In this document: positions 44,990 to 55,042 of the stretch, piece by piece | Position numbering within the stretch: position 1 is the stretch's first letter | Layout: each line of letters begins with the position of its first letter | NCBI RefSeq assembly: GCF_021173675.1 | Contig: NZ_JAIHON010000006.1 | Span: 620,001 to 684,000 of the forward strand | DNA: 64,000 bases | Origin: Streptomyces lincolnensis | Lineage (GTDB): Bacteria; Actinomycetota; Actinomycetes; Streptomycetales; Streptomycetaceae | Direction: 5' to 3' | Notes under the pieces: model-generated | Told to the model about the DNA's origin: nothing | The model's database searches: none | What the model saw: the letters and a program-made list of their open reading frames with translations, nothing else | Position numbers and translations under genes: made by a program

Positions 44990-46465
44990 TCAGTCCGCGA
45001 AGTTCGCCCCGAAGAACGGCGATCCCGTCGTCGAGACGCCCGAGGTGCTCGGGGAGAGCGTGCGGGAGCCGGAGGTGGTGATCTTCGTGCCGTTGGAGGG
45101 CAGGTAGGTCACCGCGCCGTTGCCGGCGTTCTCGGCGGAGCCGACGAGGAGATCGGCGCGGCCGTCGCCGGTGACGTCGTCGAGCTTGACGTCGAGGCCG
45201 AACCAGTCCTCGTGCTCGTCGGCGCCGGGCACGCCCGCGGTGTTCTGCGCGAAGGACTGGATGCCGGAGGTGGTGTCCAGGCCGTTCGCGGTGCCGTAGA
45301 GGACGGCGACCGAGCCGGTGTCGGCGGCGCCGCCGAGGTCCTCTCCGGCCACGCCGACGACGAGGTCGAGGTAGGTGTCGCCGTTGACGTCACCGAGGTC
45401 GAGCTCGTAGCCGAACCAGTCGTCGGTCTCGGAGGAGCCGGGGACGTTGCCGGTCTCCTGGGTGATGCCGGTGACCGTGGCGGGGCCGCTCGCCGAGCCG
45501 TTGGTCACCCAGACCTTGCCGCCCTTGGCGGCGTCGGGCATCGTCTGGCCGTCCTCGGTGGTCGAGTTCCAGTACGCGCCGGTGACGATGTCGCCGTAGC
45601 CGTCGGCGTTGATGTCGCCGATCGCGGTGATCACGCCGGGCTTGAGGGTCTGGGACGAAGCCATGCTCAGGCCGCTCGCGGTGCCGGGGACGAACCAGTT
45701 GCGGTTCCAGCCGTTCTCGGTGACGGTCTCGTAGCCGTCGACGACGAGGTCGGTGCGGCGGTCGCCGTTGACGTCGCCGGCGGTCAGGTTGATCGGTCCG
45801 TCGCCGTTCGTGCCCGCGATCGGGGGCTTGATGGTGTAGCGGCCGCCCGCGGTGCCGGCGGTGGTGAAGCCGCCCTTGAAGACATGGATGGTGGCGCCGG
45901 TGCTGCCGACGGCCAGGTCGGCCCTGCCGTCGCCGTCGAAGTCGCCGGCGGCGATGGTGCTGCCCCAGAAGTCGTGCGAGGTGGGGGCCGGGTCGTTGAC
46001 GGGGACGGCCTTGCCGGTGATGCCGGAGGCCGAGCCCCACAGGATGGCGACCGCGCCGGCGTCCACGTCCTTGCCGAGGTCCTCGCCGGCGGAGCTCACC
46101 GCGAGGTCGTCGTAGCCGTCGCCGTTGAAGTCTGCGTACGCCAGGTCGTTGGCGAAGTGGTCGCCGGCCTCGGCGTCGCCGGGGACGCCGGCGGTGTTCT
46201 GGCTGATCGTGTGGCGCTTGGCGGAGGACACGCCGGTGCTGGTGCCGTAGACGGCGACGAACTGGCCGGCGTCCTTCTTGCCCGCCACGTAGGCGGTCGA
46301 CGCGTGGAAGGCCACGTCGCCCTTGCCGTCGCCGTTGAAGTCGGCCTGCGGGACCGTCGTGGAGTCCGCGGCGGTCGCGGTCACGGCCGAGAAGGTGAGC
46401 AGCCCGCCCGTCAGCGCGGCGGCGGTGGCCGTGGCGAGTGCGAGGCGGAGGTGGTGCTGGTGCAT
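44990..46465 (-). CDS. Secreted FG-GAP/VCBS repeat protein
   Basis: Extracellular protein of 491 residues. A signal peptide (about 1-33, ending AVTATAA) is followed by seven FG-GAP-type blades, each with a calcium loop such as DFNGDGKGD, DFNGDGYDD, DFDGDGRAD, DINADGYGD and DVNGDTYLD. The repeats fold as an integrin-alpha-like beta-propeller. Glycan or protein binding is likely, and no catalytic domain is seen. ATG start. It is monocistronic, with the divergent nucleotidyltransferase gene 142 bases away. Confidence 0.9.
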   Translation of the reverse strand: MHQHHLRLALATATAAALTGGLLTFSAVTATAADSTTVPQADFNGDGKGDVAFHASTAYVAGKKDAGQFVAVYGTSTGVSSAKRHTISQNTAGVPGDAEAGDHFANDLAYADFNGDGYDDLAVSSAGEDLGKDVDAGAVAILWGSASGITGKAVPVNDPAPTSHDFWGSTIAAGDFDGDGRADLAVGSTGATIHVFKGGFTTAGTAGGRYTIKPPIAGTNGDGPINLTAGDVNGDRRTDLVVDGYETVTENGWNRNWFVPGTASGLSMASSQTLKPGVITAIGDINADGYGDIVTGAYWNSTTEDGQTMPDAAKGGKVWVTNGSASGPATVTGITQETGNVPGSSETDDWFGYELDLGDVNGDTYLDLVVGVAGEDLGGAADTGSVAVLYGTANGLDTTSGIQSFAQNTAGVPGADEHEDWFGLDVKLDDVTGDGRADLLVGSAENAGNGAVTYLPSNGTKITTSGSRTLSPSTSGVSTTGSPFFGANFAD

Positions 46466-46607
46466 GCGGGTTCTCCTGCGGCATGCGGGGGATGCGTGGC
46501 GGGCATCCGGTGTCTGTGGGCGATCAGGAGACCCCTGTTGTTCAGTAAGGGTTGTACGTGAGTTCGGTAAACCTTTGATGCGGCTGTGATGAGGAGGAGT
46601 TCGTCCC

Positions 46608-47102
46608 GTGATGACGGCTGACGACGTGTTGTCCGTCCTGGCCCTGCTGCGACAGGCGGGGGCCGATGTCTGGATCGGTGGCGGCTGGGGGATCGACGCC
46701 CTGGTGGGGGAGCAGACCCGGGAGCATCGGGACCTGGACCTCGTGCACCGGCAGGAACAGGAGCCTGCTGTGGTGGCGGCTCTCGCCGGGGCGGGGTTCG
46801 TGGAGACACTGGAGTGGAGGCCGATTCGGTTCGTCGTGACGGCCGCGGACGGGCGGGAGATCGATCTGCACCCGCTGGTCTTCGCCGACGACGGCTCCGC
46901 GCTCCAGGTCTCGCCCGATCCGGAACGCCCCTTCGCCTACCCCGCCTCGTGTTTCGTGACCGGCACCATCGGTGGGACGACGGTTCCGTGTCTGTCCGCC
47001 GAGCAGCAGGTCCGCTTCCATCAGGGCTACGAGCCGTCCGAGCGCGACCGGCACGACATGGCCCAACTCCGCCGGGCGTTCGGGATCGCCACACACTTCT
47101 GA
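46608..47102 (+). CDS. Nucleotidyltransferase of the aminoglycoside/lincosamide adenylyltransferase type
   Basis: Protein of 164 residues. WIGGGWGIDALVGEQTREHR followed by DLDLVHR is the nucleotidyltransferase core: a Gly-Gly-Trp motif with metal-binding DLD. IDLHPLVF supplies the third acidic position. Relatives transfer AMP to antibiotics such as lincosamides or 2''-hydroxyl aminoglycosides, but many family members have unknown substrates, so resistance is only a possibility. GTG at 46608 (ATG at 46611 also fits) with AGGAGG nine bases upstream. Confidence 0.78.
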   Translation: MMTADDVLSVLALLRQAGADVWIGGGWGIDALVGEQTREHRDLDLVHRQEQEPAVVAALAGAGFVETLEWRPIRFVVTAADGREIDLHPLVFADDGSALQVSPDPERPFAYPASCFVTGTIGGTTVPCLSAEQQVRFHQGYEPSERDRHDMAQLRRAFGIATHF

Positions 47103-47109
47103 ACGCCGA

Positions 47110-47140
47110 CGCCCCCTGCCCGGGAAGGACAGGGGGCGTC
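47110..47140. terminator. Hairpin between convergent genes
   Basis: ACGCCCCCTG at 47110-47119 pairs with CAGGGGGCGT at 47131-47140, between the nucleotidyltransferase stop and the Fe-S protein stop. Confidence 0.75.
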
Positions 47141-47161
47141 TCAACGCGCTTACAGCGGCGG

Positions 47162-49444
47162 CTACTTCACCGGCTCCGGCTCCGGCGCACTCTCCGACTC
47201 CGCCGCGTCCTGCGGATCCACCGGCGTCTTCACCGACTCCAGCAGCAGCTGGGCCACGTCGACGACCTGGATGGACTCCTTGGCCTTGCCATCGTTCTTC
47301 TTGCCGTTGACCGAGTCGGTCAGCATGACCAGGCAGAACGGGCAGGCCGTGGAGACGATGTCGGGGTTCACCGACAGAGCCTCGTCCACACGCTCGTTGT
47401 TGATGCGCTTGCCGATCCGCTCCTCCATCCACATCCGCGCGCCACCGGCGCCGCAGCAGAAGCCGCGTTCCTTGTGGCGGTGCATCTCCTGCTGACGCAG
47501 GCCGGGGACGGCGGTCATGATCTCGCGCGGGGGCGTGTAGATCTTGTTGTGGCGGCCCAGGTAGCAGGGGTCGTGGTAGGTGATGATGCCCTCGACCGGG
47601 GTCACCGGGACCAGCTTGCCCTCGTCCACCAGGTGCTGGAGGAGCTGGGTGTGGTGGATGACCTCGTAGTCGCCGCCGAGCTGCGGGTACTCGTTGCCGA
47701 GGGTGTTCAGGCAGTGCGGGCAGGTGGCGACGATCTTCTTGGCCGACTTGGGCTTCGCCGACTCGGGGATCACCTTGCCCTCGTCGTCGGTCTCCTCGCC
47801 GAACGCCATGTTCAGTGCCATGACGTTCTCCATGCCGAGCTCCTGGAACAGGGGCTCGTTGCCCAGCCTCCGCGCCGAGTCACCCGTGCACTTCTCGTCG
47901 CCGCCCATGATGGCGAACTTGACGCCCGCCATGTGGAGGAGTTCCGCGAAGGCCTTGGTGGTCTTCTTCGCGCGGTCCTCCAGGGCGCCGGCGCAGCCGA
48001 CCCAGTACAGGTACTCGACCTCGGAGAGGTCCTCGATGTCCTTGCCGACGACCGGGACCTCGAAGTCGACCTCCTTGAGCCACTCCAGGCGCTGCTTCTT
48101 CGCCAGGCCCCAGGGGTTGCCCTTCTTCTCCAGGTTCTTGAGCATCGTGCCCGCCTCGGACGGGAACGCGGACTCGATCATCACCTGGTAGCGGCGCATG
48201 TCGACGATGTGGTCGACGTGCTCGATGTCGACGGGGCACTGCTCGACGCAGGCGCCGCAGGTGGTGCAGGACCACAGGACGTCCGGGTCGATGACGCCGT
48301 TCTCCTCGGCGGTGCCGATCAGCGGGCGCTCGGCCTCCGCCAGAGCCGCGGCCGGGACACCGGCCAGCTGCTCCTCCGACGCCTTCTCCTCGCCCTCCAT
48401 GGTCTTGCCGCCACCGGCCAGCAGATACGGCGCCTTGGCGTGCGCGTGGTCGCGCAGCGACATGATCAGGAGCTTGGGGGAGAGGGGCTTGCCGGTGTTC
48501 CAGGCCGGGCACTGCGACTGGCAGCGGCCGCACTCGGTGCAGGTGGAGAAGTCCAGCAGGCCCTTCCAGGAGAACTGCTCGACCTGGGAGACGCCGAAGA
48601 CGTCGTCGTCACCGGGGTCGGTGAAGTCGATCGGCTTGCCGCCCGAGGTCATCGGCTGGAGTCCGCCGAGGGCCGTCTCACCGGTGGCGTTGCGCTTGAA
48701 CCAGATGTTCGGGAAGGCCAGGAAACGGTGCCAGGCCACACCCATGTTGGTGTTCAGCGAGACCGTGATCATCCAGATCATGGTCGTGCCCAGCTTGATC
48801 ATGGCGGTGAGGTAGATCAGGTTCTGCAGCGCGCCGACGCTCAGGCCCTTGAAGGCCAGGACCAGCGGGTACGAGGCGAAGTACGCGGCCTCGTAGTGCT
48901 CCACGTGGTGGATCGCGCCCTCCAGGCCGCGCAGCACGTAGATGGCGAGGCCGATGGTGAGGATGACGTACTCGACGAAGTACGCCTGACCCATCTTGGA
49001 GCCCGCGAAGCGGGACTTGCGGCCGGGTCGCGAGGGCAGGTTCAGCAGCCGGATGACCATCAGGACCGCGATGCCGACGGTCGTCATCGCCGCGATGAAC
49101 TCGATGTACAGCTCGTACGGCAGGAAGCCGCCGATCACCGGGAGCGTCCAGTCGGCCTGGAAGAGCTGGCCGTAGGCGGTGATGATGGTCGGCGGCAGCG
49201 TCAGGAAGCCGATCGCCACGAACCAGTGGGCGAAGCCGACGATGCCCCACCGGTTCATCCGGGTGTGACCGAGGAACTCCCGCACCAGCGTCACGCTGCG
49301 CGCGTAGGGGTTGTCGGTGCGGGCGCCGGCGGGCAGCGGCTGGCCCAGTTTGAAGTACCGGACGAACTGGCCGATGGCGCGTGCCAGCAGCGCCACGCCG
49401 ACCACGGTCAGTACCAGCGACACGATGATCGCGGCGAGTTGCAT
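47162..49444 (-). CDS. Membrane Fe-S oxidoreductase (heterodisulfide-reductase-like, CCG domains)
   Basis: Protein of 760 residues fusing a membrane part to an electron-transfer part. Residues 1-260 hold five to six helices with His residues fit for heme or quinone contact (GFAHWFVAIGF, AIHHVEHYEA). Two 4Fe-4S clusters follow in CTECGRCQSQCPAW and CTTCGACVEQCPVD. Two CCG domains come next: VGCAGALEDR with CPHCLN, and CYLGRHN with CCGAGGARM and CPFC. The layout matches actinobacterial (Fe-S)-binding proteins thought to pass electrons from a flavoprotein, perhaps acyl-CoA dehydrogenase, to menaquinone. A Glu/Pro-rich tail ends it. ATG start. It stands alone on its strand. Confidence 0.93.
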   Translation of the reverse strand: MQLAAIIVSLVLTVVGVALLARAIGQFVRYFKLGQPLPAGARTDNPYARSVTLVREFLGHTRMNRWGIVGFAHWFVAIGFLTLPPTIITAYGQLFQADWTLPVIGGFLPYELYIEFIAAMTTVGIAVLMVIRLLNLPSRPGRKSRFAGSKMGQAYFVEYVILTIGLAIYVLRGLEGAIHHVEHYEAAYFASYPLVLAFKGLSVGALQNLIYLTAMIKLGTTMIWMITVSLNTNMGVAWHRFLAFPNIWFKRNATGETALGGLQPMTSGGKPIDFTDPGDDDVFGVSQVEQFSWKGLLDFSTCTECGRCQSQCPAWNTGKPLSPKLLIMSLRDHAHAKAPYLLAGGGKTMEGEEKASEEQLAGVPAAALAEAERPLIGTAEENGVIDPDVLWSCTTCGACVEQCPVDIEHVDHIVDMRRYQVMIESAFPSEAGTMLKNLEKKGNPWGLAKKQRLEWLKEVDFEVPVVGKDIEDLSEVEYLYWVGCAGALEDRAKKTTKAFAELLHMAGVKFAIMGGDEKCTGDSARRLGNEPLFQELGMENVMALNMAFGEETDDEGKVIPESAKPKSAKKIVATCPHCLNTLGNEYPQLGGDYEVIHHTQLLQHLVDEGKLVPVTPVEGIITYHDPCYLGRHNKIYTPPREIMTAVPGLRQQEMHRHKERGFCCGAGGARMWMEERIGKRINNERVDEALSVNPDIVSTACPFCLVMLTDSVNGKKNDGKAKESIQVVDVAQLLLESVKTPVDPQDAAESESAPEPEPVK

Positions 49445-49504
49445 TTCGGGGCTCCTCGGGCCTGCGAGGGGTTTCGGGGGGACCCAACCTAGGATTCCCC
49501 GAGA

Positions 49505-49518
49505 TTACTAAGCGGTAA
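49505..49518 (-). promoter_or_regulatory. Possible operator upstream of the Fe-S oxidoreductase gene
   Basis: TTACTAAGCGGTAA is an imperfect dyad (TTAC/GTAA, six-base spacer) in the otherwise AT-rich 215-base divergent spacer. TTAC-N-GTAA dyads are used by several TetR-type regulators of lipid metabolism. No regulator gene is adjacent, so this is tentative. Confidence 0.3.
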
Positions 49519-49659
49519 CTTATGCAGTCCGTCTGAGACTACCCCCATCCTCCGCCGCACTGTAGCCGGGTGCGGAGTGATCTGAATCGCTGAGGGTTAC
49601 CTTAAAACCCGATCGTGTTATTCGTGTCGAATTGGTACAAACGGCGCTAGCTTAGGCCC

Positions 49660-50703
49660 GTGCTCTACGGGATCACCGCCGCCACCTCCGCCCTGTTCCT
49701 CGCCGCCGTCCTGGCGACCGCCCTGCGGTCGCTCGCGCTGCGCCTCGGCATCGTCGACCGACGGTGGCGACGGCCGCTGCCACTCTCCGGTGGCGTGGCC
49801 GTCGTGCTCGCCGTCGGCGCCGTCGCCGGGGTGGGGCAGTGGACCGGGACCGCCCGCCTCGGGGAGGGCGTCGGGCGGCTGCTGGCCGGCGCGGTGGCCG
49901 TCGCCGTCCTCGGGTTCGTCGCGGACGTACGGCGGGTCAAGATGCGCTTCCTCGTCGGCGGTACGGCCCTGGCGGCGGCCTGTGTGGTCCCGTACGCGGA
50001 GACCGGGCCGCTCGCGGGGTCGCTCGCCGTCGGCTGGATCGTCTTCGGCGCCCTCGGCTTCAAGGCGCTGGACCATGCCGACGGGCTTGCCGGGACCGTC
50101 GGGGTCGTCACCGCCTTCGGGGTGGGGATCTGCGCGGCGGCCGAGGTGATGGACGGGCTCGCCGTGCTCCTGAGCGTGCTCGCCGCCGCGCTGACCGGGT
50201 TCCTGATGTCCAACTGGCATCCCGCGCGCGTGGGGCTCGGGGCGGGCGGGGCGCTGTTCGGCGGGTTCCTGCTCGCGGCGGCGGCCGTGACGACCCAGGC
50301 CGGGCGGGGGGCCGGCTCCGGTGCGGGGGTGCTGTTCGCGCTGACGGCGGTCGTGGCCGCCGACGTCCTCCTCGTCGTCCTCGCCCGACGGCCCCTGCTG
50401 CGGGGCGGCCCCGACCATCTCGCGCACCGGCTCGGGCGCCTCGGGCTCACCGCGCGCGGGGCGACCGTCGTGCTGGGTGTCGGGGCGTCCTGCGGGGTAC
50501 TCGTCGCCGTCCTCGTGCATCTGGGCCGGGTCGACGGATCCGGGGTGCTCTGGGTGGCGGCGGGAGCCCTGATCGTCGTACTCGCACTGCTCCGCAGCAA
50601 GCCGCACAACAGGCCCCACATCAAGCCCCACGTCAAGCCCCAGAGCTCTCGGCGATCCATGAATGCGCAGGTCAGGGCCCAGTTGCGTGTAAGGAACGGA
50701 TAA
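49660..50703 (+). CDS. WecA/MraY-like polyprenyl-phosphate sugar-phosphate transferase
   Basis: Multipass membrane protein of 347 residues from the glycosyltransferase-4 family, which starts wall polymer chains by loading a sugar phosphate on undecaprenyl phosphate. About ten helices. The signature loop reads FKALDHADGLAGTVG (usual form N-x-x-NLxDGxDGL). The later His-rich loop reads GGPDHLAHRLGRLGL, with fewer His than normal. These deviations leave activity uncertain. The C-terminal tail has a short repeat (KPHNRPHIKPHVKPQ). GTG start. It lies 94 bases upstream of dnaK on the same strand, but HspR sites separate them. Confidence 0.75.
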   Translation: MLYGITAATSALFLAAVLATALRSLALRLGIVDRRWRRPLPLSGGVAVVLAVGAVAGVGQWTGTARLGEGVGRLLAGAVAVAVLGFVADVRRVKMRFLVGGTALAAACVVPYAETGPLAGSLAVGWIVFGALGFKALDHADGLAGTVGVVTAFGVGICAAAEVMDGLAVLLSVLAAALTGFLMSNWHPARVGLGAGGALFGGFLLAAAAVTTQAGRGAGSGAGVLFALTAVVAADVLLVVLARRPLLRGGPDHLAHRLGRLGLTARGATVVLGVGASCGVLVAVLVHLGRVDGSGVLWVAAGALIVVLALLRSKPHNRPHIKPHVKPQSSRRSMNAQVRAQLRVRNG

Positions 50704-50705
50704 GA

Positions 50706-50726
50706 GTTGAGTCTGCATGACTCAGG
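50706..50726 (+). promoter_or_regulatory. HspR operator (HAIR-like), degenerate copy
   Basis: GTTGAGT-N7-ACTCAGG differs from the HAIR consensus CTTGAGT-N7-ACTCAAG at one base in each arm. It lies 31 bases upstream of the perfect copy. TTGACC at 50731-50736 with CACACT 17 bases on could be the housekeeping promoter between the two operators. Confidence 0.8.
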
Positions 50727-50757
50727 TCTGTTGACCCATCGGCGGCCGTCGTGCACA

Positions 50758-50778
50758 CTTGAGTCTGTTCCACTCAAG
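50758..50778 (+). promoter_or_regulatory. HspR operator (HAIR), perfect consensus
   Basis: CTTGAGT at 50758-50764 and ACTCAAG at 50772-50778 with a seven-base spacer are an exact HAIR element, 19 bases before the dnaK start. HspR, encoded at the end of the same operon, binds this motif and represses until heat shock titrates DnaK. Confidence 0.93.
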
Positions 50779-50797
50779 TCAGCTGGAGGAAATCACC

Positions 50798-52644
<1,847 letters not shown>

Positions 52645-52648
<4 letters not shown>

Positions 52649-53313
52649 CGGAGGAGACCCCGGGCTTCGACGAGAAGCCCGACGTCCCCTCCGGCGCCAC
52701 CCCCGACGACGCCGAGCCGCAGGCCGCCGCCCCCTCTTCGGAGGCGGGGGCGGCCCCGGCCGGGGACGCTAACGCTCAGATCGCCGGTCTGACGGCCCAG
52801 CTGGACCAGTCGCGCAAGGCGCTCGAAGAGCGCACCGCCGACCTCCAGCGGCTCCAGGCCGAGTTCCAGAACTACCGCCGCCGGGTCGAGCGGGACCGGA
52901 TCACGGTCAAGGAGATCGCCATCGCGAACCTCCTCACCGAGCTCCTGCCCGTGCTCGACGACATCGGCCGCGCGCGGGAACACGGCGAACTGCTCGGCGG
53001 CTTCAAGTCCGTCGCGGAGTCGTTGGAGACCGTGGCCGCGAAGATGGGACTCCAGCAGTTCGGCAAGGAGGGCGAGCCCTTCGACCCGACCATCCACGAG
53101 GCCCTGATGCACAGCTACGCGCCCGACGTCACCGAGACGACGTGCGTGGCGATTCTCCAGCCCGGGTATCGCTTCGGCGAGCGCACCATCCGCCCCGCGC
53201 GGGTGGCGGTGGCCGAACCCCAGCCGGGGGCGCAGACGGTCAAGGCCGAGGGGTCCGACGAGGCCCCGGCGGCCGGCGACGACAAGGAGAGCGGTGGCCC
53301 GGACGAGGGCTGA
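52645..53313 (+). CDS. grpE: Nucleotide exchange factor GrpE
   Basis: Cofactor of 222 residues that releases ADP from DnaK. An acidic, Pro/Ala-rich N-terminus leads into the long coiled coil (LTAQLDQSRKALEERTADLQ and the stretch after it, FQNYRRRVERDR). The beta-domain follows, with FDPTIHEALMHSYAPDVTET and GYRFGERTIRPARVAVAEP. GTG start overlapping the dnaK stop. The charged C-terminal tail is longer than in E. coli, as is usual for actinobacteria. Confidence 0.97.
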
Positions 53314-53358
53314 GCGTGAACCGAACGCTGTACCGCTGAGAGAGGAGGGACGTCGAGG

Positions 53359-54537
53359 ATGAGCACCAAGGACTTCATCGAGAAGGACTACTACAAGGTC
53401 CTCGGCGTTCCCAAGGACGCCACCGAGGCCGAGATCAAGAAGGCGTACCGGAAACTCGCCCGCGAGTACCACCCGGACGCCAACAAGGGCAACGCCAAGG
53501 CCGAGGAGCGCTTCAAGGAGATCTCCGAGGCGAACGACATCCTCGGCGACCCCAAGAAGCGCAAGGAGTACGACGAGGCGCGCGCCCTGTTCGGAAGCGG
53601 TGGCTTCCGTCCCGGGCCCGGCGCGAGCGGCGGTTCCTTCAACTTCGACCTGGGCGACCTCTTCGGAGGCGCCCCCCAGGGCGGTCAGGCCGGCGGCGGC
53701 TTCGGCGGCGGTCTCGGTGACGTCTTCGGGGGCCTGTTCAACCGGGGCGGCACGGGCACGACCCGTACCCAGCCCCGTCGCGGCCAGGACATCGACACCG
53801 AGGTCAACCTCAGCTTCACCGAGGCGATCGAGGGGGCGACGGTCCCGCTGCGGATGTCCTCGCAGCAGCCCTGCAAGGCCTGCTCCGGCACCGGCGACAA
53901 GAACGGCAACCCGCGGGTCTGCCCGACCTGCGTCGGCACCGGCCAGGTGGCCAGGGGCTCGGGCGGCGGATTCTCGCTCACCGACCCCTGCCCCGACTGC
54001 AAGGGCCGCGGCCTGATCGCCGAGGAGGCCTGCGAGGTCTGCCACGGCAGCGGACGCGCCAAGTCGTCGCGGACCATGCAGGTCCGCATCCCCGCCGGGG
54101 TCAACGACGGCCAGCGCATCCGGCTGCGCGGCAAGGGGGCGCCGGGCGAGCGCGGCGGCCCGGCCGGCGACCTGTACGTCACCGTGCATGTCGACGCCCA
54201 CCCGGTCTTCGGCCGCAAGGACGACAACCTCACGGTGACCGTCCCGGTGACCTTCAGCGAGGCGGCCCTCGGCGGCGAGGTGCGGGTCCCGACCCTCGGC
54301 GGCCCCTCGGTCACGCTGAAGCTGCCGCCGGGCACGCCCAACGGCCGCACCATGCGCGCCCGTGGCAAGGGCGCGGTCCGCAAGGACGGCACCCGCGGCG
54401 ACCTCCTGGTCACCGTCGAGGTGAGTGTTCCGGCGGACCTGACGGGGAAGGCTCGTGACGCACTTGAGGCGTATCGCGAGGCGACCGCGGGCGAGGACCC
54501 GCGGGCGGAGCTGTTCCAGGCCGCGAAGGGAGCATGA
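53359..54537 (+). CDS. dnaJ: Co-chaperone DnaJ
   Basis: Hsp40 of 392 residues. The J-domain (about 9-75) has the HPD tripeptide in REYHPDANKGN. A Gly/Phe-rich region (about 80-140) is followed by four zinc motifs (CKACSGTG, CPTCVGTG, CPDCKGRG, CEVCHGSG) and the C-terminal substrate-binding domains. It delivers substrates to DnaK and triggers ATP hydrolysis. ATG with AGAGGAGGGA upstream, 45 bases after grpE. The stop overlaps the hspR start (ATGA). Confidence 0.98.
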   Translation: MSTKDFIEKDYYKVLGVPKDATEAEIKKAYRKLAREYHPDANKGNAKAEERFKEISEANDILGDPKKRKEYDEARALFGSGGFRPGPGASGGSFNFDLGDLFGGAPQGGQAGGGFGGGLGDVFGGLFNRGGTGTTRTQPRRGQDIDTEVNLSFTEAIEGATVPLRMSSQQPCKACSGTGDKNGNPRVCPTCVGTGQVARGSGGGFSLTDPCPDCKGRGLIAEEACEVCHGSGRAKSSRTMQVRIPAGVNDGQRIRLRGKGAPGERGGPAGDLYVTVHVDAHPVFGRKDDNLTVTVPVTFSEAALGGEVRVPTLGGPSVTLKLPPGTPNGRTMRARGKGAVRKDGTRGDLLVTVEVSVPADLTGKARDALEAYREATAGEDPRAELFQAAKGA

Positions 54538-54989
54538 GGCAGATGGACGGTCGTCGACGCAACCCGTATGAACTGACCGAGGAGACTCCGGTCTACGTCA
54601 TCTCGGTGGCTGCCCAGCTCTCCGGCCTGCACCCGCAGACCCTGCGCCAGTACGACCGTCTGGGCCTGGTCTCCCCCGACCGCACGGCAGGCCGGGGCCG
54701 CCGCTACTCGGCCCGTGACATCGAACTGCTGCGTACCGTCCAGCAGTTGTCGCAGGACGAGGGCATCAACCTGGCCGGCATCAAGCGCATCATCGAGCTG
54801 GAGAACCAGGTCGCCGCGCTCCAGCAGCGCGTCGCCGAACTCCAGTCGGCACTCGACGGCGCCGCGGCGGCCATGCAGCAACGCGAGGCCGCGGTCCACG
54901 CCTCCTACCGCCGCGACCTGGTCCCGTACCAGGAGGTCCAGCAGACCAGCGCGTTGGTGGTGTGGCGGCCGAAGAAGGCCAAGGACTAG
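54534..54989 (+). CDS. hspR: Heat-shock repressor HspR
   Basis: MerR-family repressor of 151 residues that binds the HAIR sites before dnaK. The winged helix-turn-helix is in VYVISVAAQLSGLHPQTLRQ (followed by YDRLGLV), followed by RYSARDIELLRTVQQLSQDE. A coiled coil comes next (IELENQVAALQQRVAELQSA). No Cys sensor residues of metal-type MerR proteins are present, as expected. ATG overlaps the dnaJ stop, so repressor output tracks chaperone expression. Confidence 0.97.
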   Translation: MRQMDGRRRNPYELTEETPVYVISVAAQLSGLHPQTLRQYDRLGLVSPDRTAGRGRRYSARDIELLRTVQQLSQDEGINLAGIKRIIELENQVAALQQRVAELQSALDGAAAAMQQREAAVHASYRRDLVPYQEVQQTSALVVWRPKKAKD

Positions 54990-55004
54990 CAGCCAGGCAC
55001 GAGG

Positions 55005-55034
55005 AAGGGGCCCGGAGGAGACTCCGGGCCCCTT
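55005..55034. terminator. Terminator of the dnaK operon
   Basis: AAGGGGCCCGGAG at 55005-55017 pairs with CTCCGGGCCCCTT at 55022-55034 (13-bp stem, four-base loop). It lies between hspR and the convergent PA14/FN3 gene and can serve both. Confidence 0.88.
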
Positions 55035-55042
55035 CGTGCGTG

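Noticed and set aside
46814..49492. Plus-strand open frame of nearly 900 codons opposite the Fe-S oxidoreductase
   Set aside because: Antisense shadow; the minus strand carries both ferredoxin-type clusters and CCG domains.
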